Assembly (NCBI GenBank): GCA_933228675.1
Contig: OW121740.1
Coordinates: 36,403,792 to 36,467,791 of the forward strand
Origin: Stomorhina lunata
Taxonomy: Eukaryota; Arthropoda; Insecta; Diptera; Rhiniidae
Length of the DNA stretch: 64,000 nucleotides
Direction of reading: 5' to 3'
Shown here: one piece after another, positions 33,438 through 44,870 of the stretch
Numbering within the stretch: position 1 is the first letter of the stretch
Layout: every line of letters starts with the position of its first letter
Program-made: the position numbers and the translations under genes
Notes under the pieces: generated by a model
The model's database searches: none
What the model was told of the DNA's origin: nothing
What the model saw: only the letters and a program-made list of their open reading frames with translations

Positions 33438-33450
33438 AAATAATTCGGTT
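33438..33450. repeat. Target-site duplication of the LOA-like element
   Basis: AAATAATTCGGTT here and again at 34961..34973 bounds the retrotransposon copy exactly. Confidence 0.88.
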
Positions 33451-34960
33451 AGGTTAGGTTAGGTTAGGCAGGATGCAGACTGTAAGGTCCACCTCACTTG
33501 GGTCCATAAAGAGGTCCCTTTGTAATTCCTGCAAGGATAGAGAAAATTAAATTCTTAAAACTACCGAGTGTAAGAGGCTCAGTTAGAGCCAGCCAGATGC
33601 ACCGATAAAAGAGCCTATTTTACGAATATTGATGTTCGAGATCTCTGACAGATCGTGCAGAAATGGGAATCCTAGATGGAGGGTTCTAAGTTCAGCAAGT
33701 GCTGGGCAGTGACAGAGGAAGTGGGATATTGTTTCTTCCTCCTCTGCATTGTGACAACTTCTGCAGTAGTCATTGCTTTGAAGATTAAGTCTTCTAGCAT
33801 GTATACCTATAAGACAGTGTCCTGTGAGTACTGAAATAAGGGTGCGAAGTCTATGGCGCGAAAAGCTGACCAGGATTGCAGAGCGCTTACTATCGTAAGT
33901 TGGCCATATAAGTCTGGAGATCGTACAGGTACTTTCTGTGGACCAGTTGGTCTGTGCGGACCTAAAAATAAACTGCTTTATGAGCAATTTGCATGCTGAG
34001 AGCGGAATACCTATGAATTGATCAGTGTTTTCATGACTAAGAAGAGCACCATCTTTTGCTAGGTTATCCGCTATGATGTTGCCTGGTACATTACTATGAC
34101 TACGTACCCAGAAAAGTTCAATGTTGGAATGTCTCGCCATCTCATTTAGAGACGCCCGGCATTCACGGGTAAGAACGGATGTCGTGTAGACCGATGAAAG
34201 GGAATGAATGGCGGCAAGACTATCTGTACAGAAACGAATATCGTTAGGATATACTCGGTGGTACGTGAGCCACTTGCTCGCCCTATAAATAGATGAAATT
34301 TCAGCTTGAAGAATGCTACATTGTTTTGGGAGCTTGAATTTCACTTTAATCCCAAATGATGGGATAAAGAAGCCCCACCCACACCACGTGACGATTTGGA
34401 TCCATCCGAATAGATAACCAGGGTCTCTTCACTAAAAGCGTTATGGGCCCCTGAGATATCCACAGTGAAGGATTGCTCGAAAGCGGGTGAGGGAATGCAG
34501 TAGTCTATATTATCAGGGAGATTAAGTTTATCCAGAATAGTGGTGTGGCCTAGAGACGAAGTTGACCATTCACCGGTGGTTTTTAACCTGATAGCTGAGT
34601 TGAGGGCTACTAATTGGGCCATTAGCTCAGCCGGAAGCCAATTAAGCATAGTAAAGACTGCCTTTGAAGGAGTAGTCCTTAAAGCACCCGTAATCATGAG
34701 AGCAGCAGATCTAAGGATCTTAACAAAAAGTCCTCGCTGATTAGCCTTGTTTAGGGCAGGCCACCAGACAAGAGCGCCGTACATGAGAAGGGGTTTAGCA
34801 ACCATTTCGAAGAGCCAGGCTGTATTAGAAGGGGATAGGCCCCACGTATTTCCTAGAGCTCTTCTGCACGAGTATAGTGCAATGGAAGCCTTAGACACCC
34901 TAGATTGGGTGTTTAAGTTCCAGGACAGCTTAGAGTCCAGGATCACACCTAAGTATTTGA
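33451..34960 (-). mobile_element. LOA-like non-LTR retrotransposon, 5'-truncated
   Basis: About 1.5 kb on the minus strand between 13-bp duplications. The 5' junction falls inside the RT coding region just before KYLGVILD. The 3' end carries about four CCTAA units (TTAGG on the plus strand, 33449..33468) directly at the target-site duplication, a tail typical of this group rather than a telomere. Confidence 0.9.
33583..34960 (-). pseudogene. LOA-like RT C-terminus plus RNase H plus zinc knuckle, one frameshift
   Basis: The first frame (down to 34341) starts in the RT thumb: KYLGVILDSKLSWN, ALLMITGALRTTPSKA and the first RNase H Asp in VIYSDGSKSS. A frameshift near 34375 moves the reading to the frame ending at 33583. 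That frame has the RNase H motifs AEISSIY, FCTDSLAA, VRSHSNVPGN and ADNLAKDGA, then the CxxC knuckle CRSCHNAEEEETISHFLCHC. Otherwise well preserved, so a fairly young copy. The order RT, RNase H, knuckle is that of LOA-type elements. It cannot be autonomous because the endonuclease and RT catalytic core are missing. Confidence 0.9.
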
Positions 34961-34999
34961 AAATAATTCGGTTTAAAATGAAACATTTTGGTGACCCCA

Positions 35000-35929
35000 A
35001 TTTTTTTTTTTTTTTTAATTTTTAGAAGAAAGTAATATTAACACATTTTTCTGTACACATTTTATTTATTAAATATTACAATGAAATAAATTTCAGTTAA
35101 ATTGCATTTTAATTAAAAAATAATTTTCAATTAACATAAATTAAAAACACTTTTATCTTACAATGGGTTTTTTTATTATTATTATTATGGTTTTTAATTA
35201 TTTTAAAATTTTTAAAAATGAATTTTTTAGAGGAAAATAACAACATTGCACTTATTAAAAGTTAATGATAAAGAAAAAGTTTTAAGAGTTCAATTTAGTG
35301 CCAAATAATTAACTTTAAATTAAGTAAACTTTAAAGTACTTGTTGATTTAAATTTGAATAATAGGATATTTTGAAAAAATAAAAGATTCACAGCCTTTTT
35401 GCTACAAGTAGTTTAAGAGATTTGGAGTAAAATATTAAAAATAATTTGAAAAAAATTGAATAAATTTGGAAAAATGGAATAATTTTGGAAAAAATTCGAA
35501 TAAACTTAGATAAAAAATTATGCAACCATAAAAAAGAACTAATAATATAAAAAAATACTCTAAGTATAATTTTCGAAAATTGAATTTAAATTTCACATTA
35601 AAAATGTCTTCTAGAATTTTGAAAAATTTCAATAAAAAAACATTTTTTTTAATAAATATTAAATAAATTTCTTTAAAAATTAAAATAGAAAATTGTCTTT
35701 AAAAATTCTGAAAATATTTCATTATTTATTTAAAAAAAATTCATAAAAGTGATGTTTAACTTTATTAAAAAAATACTTTAACATAAAAGATACAAATGAA
35801 AACAGTTTAAAATTTTCATATCGAAATATAAAAGTCCCTCTATATAAAGTATTAGAAAAATATTGCACTTATTTGATTCGATGAACTCTCTAGGAGCAAG
35901 GTTGGTCAAATGGAGAGCGTTTTTAAATG
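35000..35929. other. AT-rich intergenic DNA, no gene seen
   Basis: Includes a T17 run at 35001 and many A or T runs. No gene. Confidence 0.5.
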
Positions 35930-36760
35930 AGAAAAATTTTTGATAAAAAAATTGTTCTATAGAAAAATTTTTCTATAGAAAAAAATTTTCAATAAAAACA
36001 TTTTTGATAAAAAAATTTTTCTATAGAAAAATTTTTTTATCAAAAATGTTTGTATATAAAAATTTTTTTATCAAAAATTTTTCTATAGAAAAATTTTTTT
36101 ATAGAAAAATTTTTCTTTGGAAAATTTTTTTATCAAAAATCTTTCTATAGAAAATACTTTTATCAAAAATTTTTCTATGGAAAATTTTTTTATCAAAAAT
36201 TTTTCTATGGAAAATTTTTTTATCAAAAATTTTTCTATGGAAAATTTTTTTATCAAAAATTTTTCTATAGAAAATTTTTTTATAATTTTTTTTTTTTTAT
36301 CAAAAATTTATCTATATTTTTTTTTAAATTTTTTTTTTTGTAAAAATTTTTTACAAAAATTTTTCTATGAAAAATTTTTTTACAAAAATTTTTCTATTAA
36401 AAATTTGTTATCAAAAATTTTTCTATAGAAAAATTTTTTTATCGAAAATTTTTCTATAGAAAAATTTTTATATCAAAAATTTTTCTATAGAAAAATTTTT
36501 TTTATCAAAAATGTTTCTATAGAAAATTTTTTTTATCAAAAATTATTCGATAGAAAATTTTTTTATTAAAAATTTTTCTATAGAAAATTTTGATAACAAA
36601 ATTAAAATTCCTATAGAAAATTTTTTTTAAAAAATTTAAAAAATTTTCTATGGAAAAATTTTTTATCAAAAAATTTTTTTATCAAAAATTTTTTTATAGA
36701 AAAATTTTTTTATCAAAAATTTTTTTATGAAAAATTTTTCTATAGAAAATTTTTGAAAAA
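35930..36760 (+). repeat. AT-rich 30-bp tandem repeat with TTTTCTATAGAAAA cores
   Basis: Units such as TTTTTCTATGGAAAA followed by TTTTTTTATCAAAAA, period 30 where regular (36115..36260), degenerate elsewhere. Because 30 is a multiple of three, a 103-codon open frame reading ENFFIKNFSM repeats appears; it is not a gene. The core is shared with the 31-bp satellite. Confidence 0.85.
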
Positions 36761-36761
36761 A

Positions 36762-39700
36762 TTCCTATAAAAATAATAAACTTTTAAAAAAATTTCCTAT
36801 AAAAATATGAAATTTTTGAAAAATTTCCTACAAAAATATGAAATTTTTGAAAAATTTCCTATAAAAATAAGAAATTTTTGAACAATTTCCTATAAAAATA
36901 AGAAATTTTTGAAAAATATCCTATTAAAATAAGAAATGTTTGAAAAATTTTCTATAAAAATAAGAAATTTTTGAAAAATTTCTTACAAAAATAAGAAATT
37001 TTTCAAAAAATTCCTATAAAAATAAGAAATTTTTGAAAAATTTCTTACAAAAATAAGAAATTTTTCAAAAAATTCCTATAAAAATAAGAAATTTTTGAAA
37101 AATTTTGCTATAAAAATAAGAAAATTTTCAAAAATTTCCTATAAAAATAAGAAATTTTTGAAAATTTTCCTATAGAAATAGGAAATTTTTTAAAAATTTC
37201 CTATCAAAGTAAGAAATTTTTGAAAAATTTCCTATAAAAATAAGAAATTTTTGAAAAATTTCCTATAAAAATAAGAAATTTTTGAAAAATTTCCTATAAA
37301 AATAAGAAATTTTTGAAAATTTTCCTATAAAAATAAGAAATTTTTGAAAAATGTCCTATAAAAATAAGAAATTTTTGAAAAATTTTCTATAAAAATAAGA
37401 AATTTTTGAAAAATTTCCTATAAAAATAAGAAATTTTTGAAAAATTTCCTATAAAAATAAGAAATTTTTGAAAAATTTCCTATAAAAATAAGAAATTTTT
37501 GAAAAATTTCCTATAAAAATTAGAAATTTTTGAAAAATTTCCTTTAAAAATAAGAAATTTTTGAAAAATTTCCTATAAAAATAAGAAATTTTTGAAAAAT
37601 TTCCTATAAAAATTAGAAATTTTTGAAAAATTTCCTATAAAAATAAGAAATTTTTGAAAAATTTCCTATAAAAATAAGAAATTTTTGAAAAAATTCCTAT
37701 AAAAATAAGAAATTTTTGAAAAATTTCCTATAAAAATAAGAAATTTTTGAAAAATTTCCTATAAAAATAAGAAATTTTTGAAAAATTTCCTATAAAAATA
37801 AGAAATTTTTGAAAAATTTCCTATAAAAATAAGAAATTTTTGAAAAATTTCCTATAAAAATAAGAAATTTTTGAAAAATTTCCTATAAAAATAAGAAATT
37901 TTTGAAAAATTTCCTATAAAAATAAGAAATTTTTGAAAAATTTCCTATAAAAATAAGAAATTTTTGAAAAATTTCCTATAAAAATAAGAAATTTTTGAAA
38001 AATTTCCTATAAAAATAAGAAATTTTTGAAAAATTTCCTATAAAAATAAGAAATTTTTGAAAAATTTCCTATAAAAATAAGAAATTTTTGAAAAATTTCC
38101 TATAAAAATAAGAAATTTTTGAAAAATTTCCTATAAAAATAAGAAATTTTTGAAAAATTTCCTATAAAAATAAGAAATTTTTGAAAAATTTCCTATAAAA
38201 ATAAGAAATTTTTGAAAAATTTCCTATAAAAATAAGAAATTTTTGAAAAATTTCCTATAAAAATAAGAAATTTTTGAAAAATTTCCTATAAAAATAAGAA
38301 ATTTTTGAAAAATTTCCTATAAAAATAAGAAATTTTTGAAAAATTTCCTATAAAAATAAGAAATTTTTGAAAAATTTCCTATAAAAATAAGAAATTTTTG
38401 AAAAATTTCCTATAAAAATAAGAAATTTTTGAAAAATTTCCTATAAAAATAAGAAATTTTTGAAAAATTTCCTATAAAAATAAGAAATTTTTGAAAAATT
38501 TCCTATAAAAATAAGAATTTTTTGAAAAATTTCCAATAAAAATAAGAAATTTTTGAAAAATTTCCTATAAAAATAAGAAATTTTTGAAAAATTTCCTATA
38601 AAAATAAGAAATTTTTGAAAAATTTCCTATAAAAATAAGAAATTTTTGAAAAATTTTCTATAAAAATAAGAAATTTTTAAAAAATTTCCTATAAAAATAA
38701 GAAATTTTTGAAAAATTTCCTATAAAAATAAGAAATGTTTAAGAAATTTCCTATAAAAATAAGAAATTTTTGAAAAATTTCCTATAAAAATAAGATATTT
38801 GTGAAAAATTTCCTATAAAAATAAGAAATTTTTGAAAAATTTCCTATAAAAATAAGAAATTTTTGAATAAATTTCCTATAAAAATAAGAAATTTTTGAAA
38901 AATTTCCTATAAAAATAAGAAATTTTTGAAAAATTTCCTATAAAAATATGAGATTTTTGAAAAATTTCCTATTAAAATATGAAATTTTTGAAAATTTTCC
39001 TATAAAAATAAGAAATTTTTGAAAAATTTCCTATAAAAATAAGAAATTTTTGAAAAATTTCCTATAAAAATAAGAAATTTTTGAAAAATTTCCTATAAAA
39101 ATAAAAAATTTTTTAAAAATTTCCTATAAAAATAAGAAATTTTTGAAAAATTTCCTATAAAAATAAGAAATTTTTGAAAAATTTCCTTTAAAAATAAGAA
39201 ATTTTTGAAAAATTTCCTATAAAAATAAGAAATTTTTGAAAAATTTCCTATAAAAATAAGAAATTTTTGAAAAATTTCCTACAAAAATAAGAAATTTTTG
39301 AAAAATTTCCTATAAAAATAAGAAATTTTTGAAAAATTTCCTATAAAAATAAGAAATTTTTGAAAAATTTCCTATAAAAATAAGAAATTTTTGAAAAATT
39401 TTCCTATAAAAATAAGAAATTTTTGAAAAATTTCCTATAAAAATAAGAAATTTATGAAAAAGTTCCTATAAAAATAAGAAATTTTTGAAAAATTTCCTAT
39501 AAAAATAAGAAATTTTTGAAAAATTTCCTATAAAAATAAGAAATTTTTGAAAAATTTCCTATAAAAATAAGAAATTTTTGAAAAATTTCCTATAAAAATA
39601 AGAAATTTTTGAAAAATTTCCTATAAAAATAAGACATTTTTGAAAAATTTCCTATAAAAATAAGAAATTTTTGAAAAATTTCCTATAAAAATAAGAAATT

Positions 39701-40480
39701 TTTGAAAAATTTCCTTTAAAAATAAGAAATTTTTGAAAAATTTCCTATAAAAATAAGAAATTTTTGAAAAATTTCCTATAAAAATAAGAAATTTTTGAAA
39801 AATTTCCTAAAAAATAAGAAATATTTGAAAAATTTCCTATAAAAATAAGAAATTTTTGAAAAATTTCTTATAAAAATAAGAAATTGTTGAAAAATTTCCT
39901 ATAAAAATTAGAAATTTTTGAAAAATTTCCTTTAAAAATAAGAAATTTTTGAAAAATTTCCTATAAAAATAAGATATTTTTGAAAAATTTCCTATAAAAA
40001 TAAGAAATTTTTGAAAAATTTCCTATAAAAATAAGAAATTTTTGAAAAATTTCCTATAAAAATAAGAAATTTTTGAAAAATTTCCTATAAAAATAAGAAA
40101 TTTTTGAAAAATTTCCTATAAAAATAAGAAATTTTTGAAAAATTTCCTATAAAAATAAGAAATTTTTGAAAAATTTCCTATAAAAATAAGAAATTTTTGA
40201 AAAATTTCCAATAAAAATAAGAAATTTTTGAAAAATTTCCTATAAAAATAAGAAATTTTTGAAAAATTTCTTATAAAAATAAGAAATTTTTAAAAAATTT
40301 TTGAAAATTTTCCTATAAAAATAAGAAGTTTTTGAAAAATTTTCTATAAAAATAAGAAATTTTTGAAATTTTTCTATAAAAATAAGAAATTTTTAAAAAA
40401 TTTCCTATACAAATAAGAAATGTTTAAAAAATTTTCTATAAAAATAAGAATTTTTTTATAAATTTCCTATAAAAATAGGA
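36762..40480 (+). repeat. AT-rich 31-bp satellite, about 120 units
   Basis: Unit GAAATTTTTGAAAAATTTCC then TATAAAAATAA, period 31. The first part, GAAATTTTT-G-AAAAATTTC, is an inverted repeat about a single G. The centre (37.7-38.5 kb) is nearly invariant; both edges are degenerate. Confidence 0.96.
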
Positions 40481-41229
40481 AATAAAACATATATTTCTGG
40501 TATTTTCGAAAGTTTTGAGATAAAAAATCGATTAAGAAATATTAGATATATAAGAATTTTAGACAGTTCGAGGCATCAAGTAATTGTTATATTTTTTTAA
40601 TACTTATTATGAAGAGACTTTTAATTGAAAAATTCTATTTTATTTTCGTTTAGAACCTTTCAATACTTGAAAATATTATACGAGGTTTACTATTTAAGTA
40701 TCGGTAACTGATAAAGTTGAACCTTTTTGTAGTATAAATGTACTCTAAGTTCAAATGTTAAATTTTTTCTTGTCAGATTTTAGCAATTGGCATTAGTTAT
40801 GGCAAATCCCTATACTTAAATATTATACCTCGCATTATAAACTGTTAAAATAACTTTTAATATGAAATAAAATTTGAAACGTGATGTTATATAAAATAAT
40901 TTAAAAATAATCATTTCTAATCTTAAACTTAATATTTTTTAAAAATCTAATTGTAATTATTGTTTGTTTTACTTTTACTTTTCATTTTTTCTTTCTTTCT
41001 TTTCAATAAAATTTAAGTATTTTCAAATTTTTTTTTCCATTATCCACTAGTACCTTTTATAGACTGCCAATTTCTATTTAAATAATTACAATATTATCAT
41101 TCCTAACTTTGGTCTTGTAATTGAATGTAAAAAATAAAAATGTTCTAGAATTCTTGTGATGTCGTCGTATGTGTTTCGAATCATTTGAATAGTTTTAATA
41201 AAATTTGTGTTTTTGAATTGCACCAGATG
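40481..41229. other. AT-rich intergenic DNA, no gene seen
   Basis: No motif recognised. It would contain the 3' UTR of the candidate exon at 41230 if that is real. Confidence 0.45.
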
Positions 41230-41395
41230 CTAGCTAAGGACATGGGCGTTTCCATTGACCAATACTTTTATAAGACGTGGAGTAGTAACATCATCATCAT
41301 CATCTTCACTAACATCCGTTTCTACATTACCCAGTAATGGCTACGCATCTTCATCGTTTTGGATATCAATTTCTGCATCTGGATTTGAGGCAATT
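41230..41395 (-). pseudogene. Candidate terminal exon with an internal TAG
   Basis: The minus strand has a strong acceptor (TTGTTTCTTTCTAG, AG at 41396..41397). A frame follows reading IASNPDAEIDIQNDEDA, TAG, then PLLGNVETDVSEDDDDDVTT and PRLIKVLVNGNAHVLS before TAG at 41230..41232. The acidic composition and non-AT-rich codons differ from the surroundings. No upstream exon was found. It may be a decayed exon, a real exon with an error or read-through codon, or chance (the Asp run comes from an ATC repeat). Function unknown. Confidence 0.3.
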
Positions 41396-41754
41396 CTAGA
41401 AAGAAACAAGAAATGTTTAAGTTATAAATAAAAAGTTTAAAATTGAAAATGCATTATTATTTGTTAATTATCTTAATAATTTTGCTCAGTGTATTTTTAA
41501 GCTTTTCTATTGTTCAATTATACCTTGAAAACGTTTTGTTTTATATTTAAGCTTTTTGTAATATAAACAAAAGCTTATATAATAGAGAGCTTTACGCTTT
41601 TAATAAATTCATATTTAGTTGCATGACAAACTTTTAATAACAAAACTTTGTGCATTTGAAAACAGTGTTGCCATAGGAGAACAAGTTTAAAATGTTAATG
41701 AATTATTGTGTTATTACATTTTAACAAATAACTTAATATAAAATATATTGAAAA
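41396..41754. other. Intergenic or intronic AT-rich DNA
   Basis: No gene seen; it would be intron if the candidate exon is real. Confidence 0.4.
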
Positions 41755-43860
41755 CACGTGAGAAAGTGCTTTAGTCGGTCAGGCCCGACCATACGATACC
41801 CTTCAACACTAAGGGAAAGGTGTTCTTTTTCCTGTAAAAAGACAAATATTTACTAAATTTTGCCATCATACGAACATTTTCTAAAAACATATAAATATTT
41901 AAGCTGTGGATGTGGACCAATCATCACGAAATTTGGCAAAATGATTACAGGAATTATAAAAATTATGTATGCGAAAAATAAACTTAAAATTCCCATTATC
42001 TTTAGATTTAAGAGGTTTTCAGTTAGGGTTTGCAAAAAAACGTGAAAATGAGAAACCGCGGTTTCGGTTTTAAAACACCCAAAACCGGCCGGTTTCGGTT
42101 CGGTTTTCGTTTTTTTTTTTTTTAATAAAACTATTTCGGTTTAAATTTGTAGGAACATTTAGATAAATTCATTAAAACATATTATAATTTAATACTAAAA
42201 TTCAGGAAAATAATTCAGGTTTTTTAAATATGAGGGATTTCTTAAATAAGTCTTGTTTCTTTTGGAGAAATTGCAGAGCGCCTTTAGCGTGAATAATATT
42301 TGCATCCGAGCGACAAATTGCTTGAATAGTAATTTTTACAAATAGCAACGATTTTAAAGAATTTGCAATTTCAAAGTCGATAGAATGAAGCAAATCTAAG
42401 GTCGACAGCATTTCTAAACTCTCATGAATACTTTGTTTTAGAAGCAGAAATCTAAGAGTAAACTTAATTCACGATTATGATGCTTTTAAACGCTTGTCTG
42501 TAAAATATTATAACGAACTGACGAATTTTTGAAATACCGAACAGTTTTCCTTACAGCCTCTAGGTTCAAATGTTTATGGGCAATCGGTTTTAAATGAGTC
42601 AAAGTTCCACGTCACCGTCTTCAAAATTGATTTTCAGATACAAATTTGATATTGGCCATCTATAGTACATGCTACGATGTTTGTATCAAGTGAAATATTA
42701 AACTCTATTAGCCTTTGTCAAATGGTTCCTTGCGTTTGCTTGAAATTACACGTTCCTAAAATACGGCCCAGGTTATAAAATTTACCATGAGAATAGTGAA
42801 TATTTACGTTCATATACCGTCTTCCCCTTACACCTGTCCATTCGTCCATTGTAAACACCTTTTGCTTGTTTCATTCTTCAAATAGACAAATTACGTGCAA
42901 ATTTATGATAAGCTAACGTTATTTCTGAATAATACCAACAAAAAATTATGAAAAATAAATAGCTAAAACCGCGGTTTTTTCTACGGTTTTCGGTTTCGGT
43001 TTTGGGGCATAAAAAACCGAGGATTCGGTTTCGGTTAAAACCGAACTGCAAACCCTAGTTTCAGTGCTTTTTTTTTTTTTGTCTCATTTAGTGCGTTTTG
43101 ACAGAAGAGTTTGTATGGGAGCTATGAGTAAATGTGGACCGATTTCAACGAAATTTGATACAGTGATTTAAGTTTACATAAGCAGTATCTGTCTTAAATT
43201 TCATGAAAAAATATTGAAATTTGTGGCCAATATATCAATTCCGGGAAGTGGGGAGGTACCATAAATTATGGACCGATTTTGACGAATTTCAATAGCCTTG
43301 GTCCCACTATCAAAAAAAATGATCTGTTCTAAATTTCATCCAATTATCTTTAGAATTGCAACCTGTACTTTGATTACATGATTTATATGGGGTTCCAGCC
43401 AGCCGCCCAGACGGACGGACGGACGGACGGACGGACTGACATGTTAAATCGACTCAGAAAGTGATTGTAAGTCTATTGGTATACTAAAAGGTATATGAAT
43501 ATCAACAAATATTGATATTTGTGGCCAATATATCAATTCCGGGAAGTGGGGAGGTACCATAAATGATGGACCGATTTTGATGAATTTCAATATCCGTGGT
43601 CCAACAAAATGATCTGTTCTAAATTTCATCCAATTATCTTTAGAATTGCGTACTTTGATTATATGGTTTACATGGGGGTCTAGCCAGCCGCCCAGACGGA
43701 CGGACGGACGGACTGACATGCTAAATCGATTCAGAAAGTGATTGTAAGTCTATTGGTATACTAAAAGGTGGTTCTAAGACAAATATCTCTATGCGTTACA
43801 TACATCAGCATAATACCCTTTCCACCTATGGTGGTGAAGGGTATTAAAATGTCAAACTTG
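41755..43860. mobile_element. Dispersed repeat family L, copy 1, interrupted by a hAT element
   Basis: Begins near GTGAGAAAGTGCTTTAGTCG and ends at GAAGGGTATTAAAATG. Shares most of its length with copy 2 (54670..55465). Near-terminal inverted motifs ATACCCTTCA and TGAAGGGTAT occur at the two ends. Inside is a GGAC/GACG microsatellite (CAGACGGACGGACGGACGG). The segment around it is tandemly duplicated (about 43209-43490 and 43505-43770). It encodes nothing; the 91-codon frame at 43444..43719 is repeat sequence. Confidence 0.7.
42024..43057 (-). mobile_element. hAT element relic inserted in repeat L
   Basis: TIRs TAGGGTTTGCA and TGCAAACCCTA; flanks TTTTCAGT (42016..42023) and GTTTCAGT (43058..43065), an 8-bp duplication with one mismatch. 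Copy 2 of repeat L lacks the insertion. Inner termini are rich in CGGTTTCGGTTTT-like repeats. The minus strand at about 42850-42650 reads DEWTGVRGRRYMNVNIHYSH and later NIVACTIDG, the pattern of hAT transposases (DEWTS.RNRRY, DIVA.TTDG). Many stops; only about 1 kb remains of what should be a longer element. Confidence 0.83.
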
Positions 43861-44338
43861 ATTATGGTGTTGCCATATTTTAGCTATTAAAATTACTTTT
43901 GTCAGTTTCCGGTACTTAAATAGTAAACCTCTAGTAAAAACTACAGGGTTGCACAGAATATGCATCTAAATAAAGTAAAGCTGCGTTATTTCGGGGACAT
44001 TTAAAATAAGGCTCAGAAAAGAGCAGTTAATTTTTATTATTTTTTTTTTATAAACAAATATTTCCTGAAGTATTCTTTATAGAAAGTTCGTTATAAAGAA
44101 GAATTTCTATAGGAAAACCAATATATAAAAGTATTTTTTATAGAAAAACTAATTCTTCTTTTGCTATCCTTGACTCCCAGTGGAGCATAGGGCCTCAAAA
44201 CTAATACACAATCATTTTCTTTAAAAACTGTTAAACAAAGAAAAAACTGTTATTTTCTCTATAAAAAACCAAATGAATGTATTCCCTATAACAAACTGTT
44301 ATACTTATTATTAAGAGAAACTGTTATACAAAAGTCTA
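43861..44338. other. AT-rich DNA with an isolated R560/RTE tail
   Basis: 44168..44195 repeats the CTTGACTCCCAGTGGAGCAT tail also found at 44342 and 53341; the rest is AT-rich, no gene. Confidence 0.5.
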
Positions 44339-44870
44339 TTATCCTTGACTCCCAGTGGAGCATAGGGCCTCATTGGTTTCATTCATCAGGAAGTTCTTGC
44401 ATAGATTAGGCACCTCCAAAATCCTTGTGCCAGCTGCCGTAGCAGGGGGATTTCTCGCATGATTACCCCTTGGAGTAGTATATTCTGTTATGTTGTTTCT
44501 TTCCATGCTTAAAACATCGTAAGTGCTAAGTCGATGGATGATGAGTCCAAAGACAAGAGCCACGTTTGTAAAGCGAGCCGCTCGATCCGAGACAGACGCC
44601 CGCTTGTAGCCGCAACTAACATGTTGAACAGACGCTACAGTTCCGTACTTCACCAAGTACAATTATCTTAGACCCTTAGACCAAATACGTCGGAATGGCT
44701 CCAAGATAACTCCCTCTTACGTTGGCCCTGACCTAGAATCCCACTCGGGTTATTTAGGTTGCTCAGGTTTGCTCAGGTCCAGGATGTACCACTAGGAAGT
44801 GTGAGTAGGAATTGAATACAGTTGTTACCTGTTAGCAGGAAACCCAGGCAACAACTGCATCTCATTTACA
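44339..44870 (-). mobile_element. R560 non-autonomous repeat, copy 2
   Basis: On the minus strand it runs from about 44870 (ATGCAGTTGTTGCCTGGG) to the tail GCTCCACTGGGAGTCAAGGA at 44339. Matches 11683..12120 along its length. The 107-codon minus frame at 44339..44662 is not conserved as protein in the other copy. The tail resembles the 3' end of the RTE-like element at 49510 (GAGGCCCTATGTTCCACAAG). Confidence 0.7.

Noticed and set aside
33449..33468. Telomeric (TTAGG)n sequence
   Set aside because: Only about four units, placed exactly between a non-LTR 3' end and its target duplication, so it is a retrotransposon tail.
34341..35000. Native start of the LOA-like protein at 35000
   Set aside because: The element begins at about 34960, beside the target duplication; codons beyond that point are flanking DNA.
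36117..36428. 103-codon protein with ENFFIKNFSM repeats
   Set aside because: Created by a 30-bp tandem repeat; low complexity and no gene signals.
43444..43719. 91-codon protein
   Set aside because: Translation of repeat family L including the GGAC microsatellite; not conserved in copy 2.
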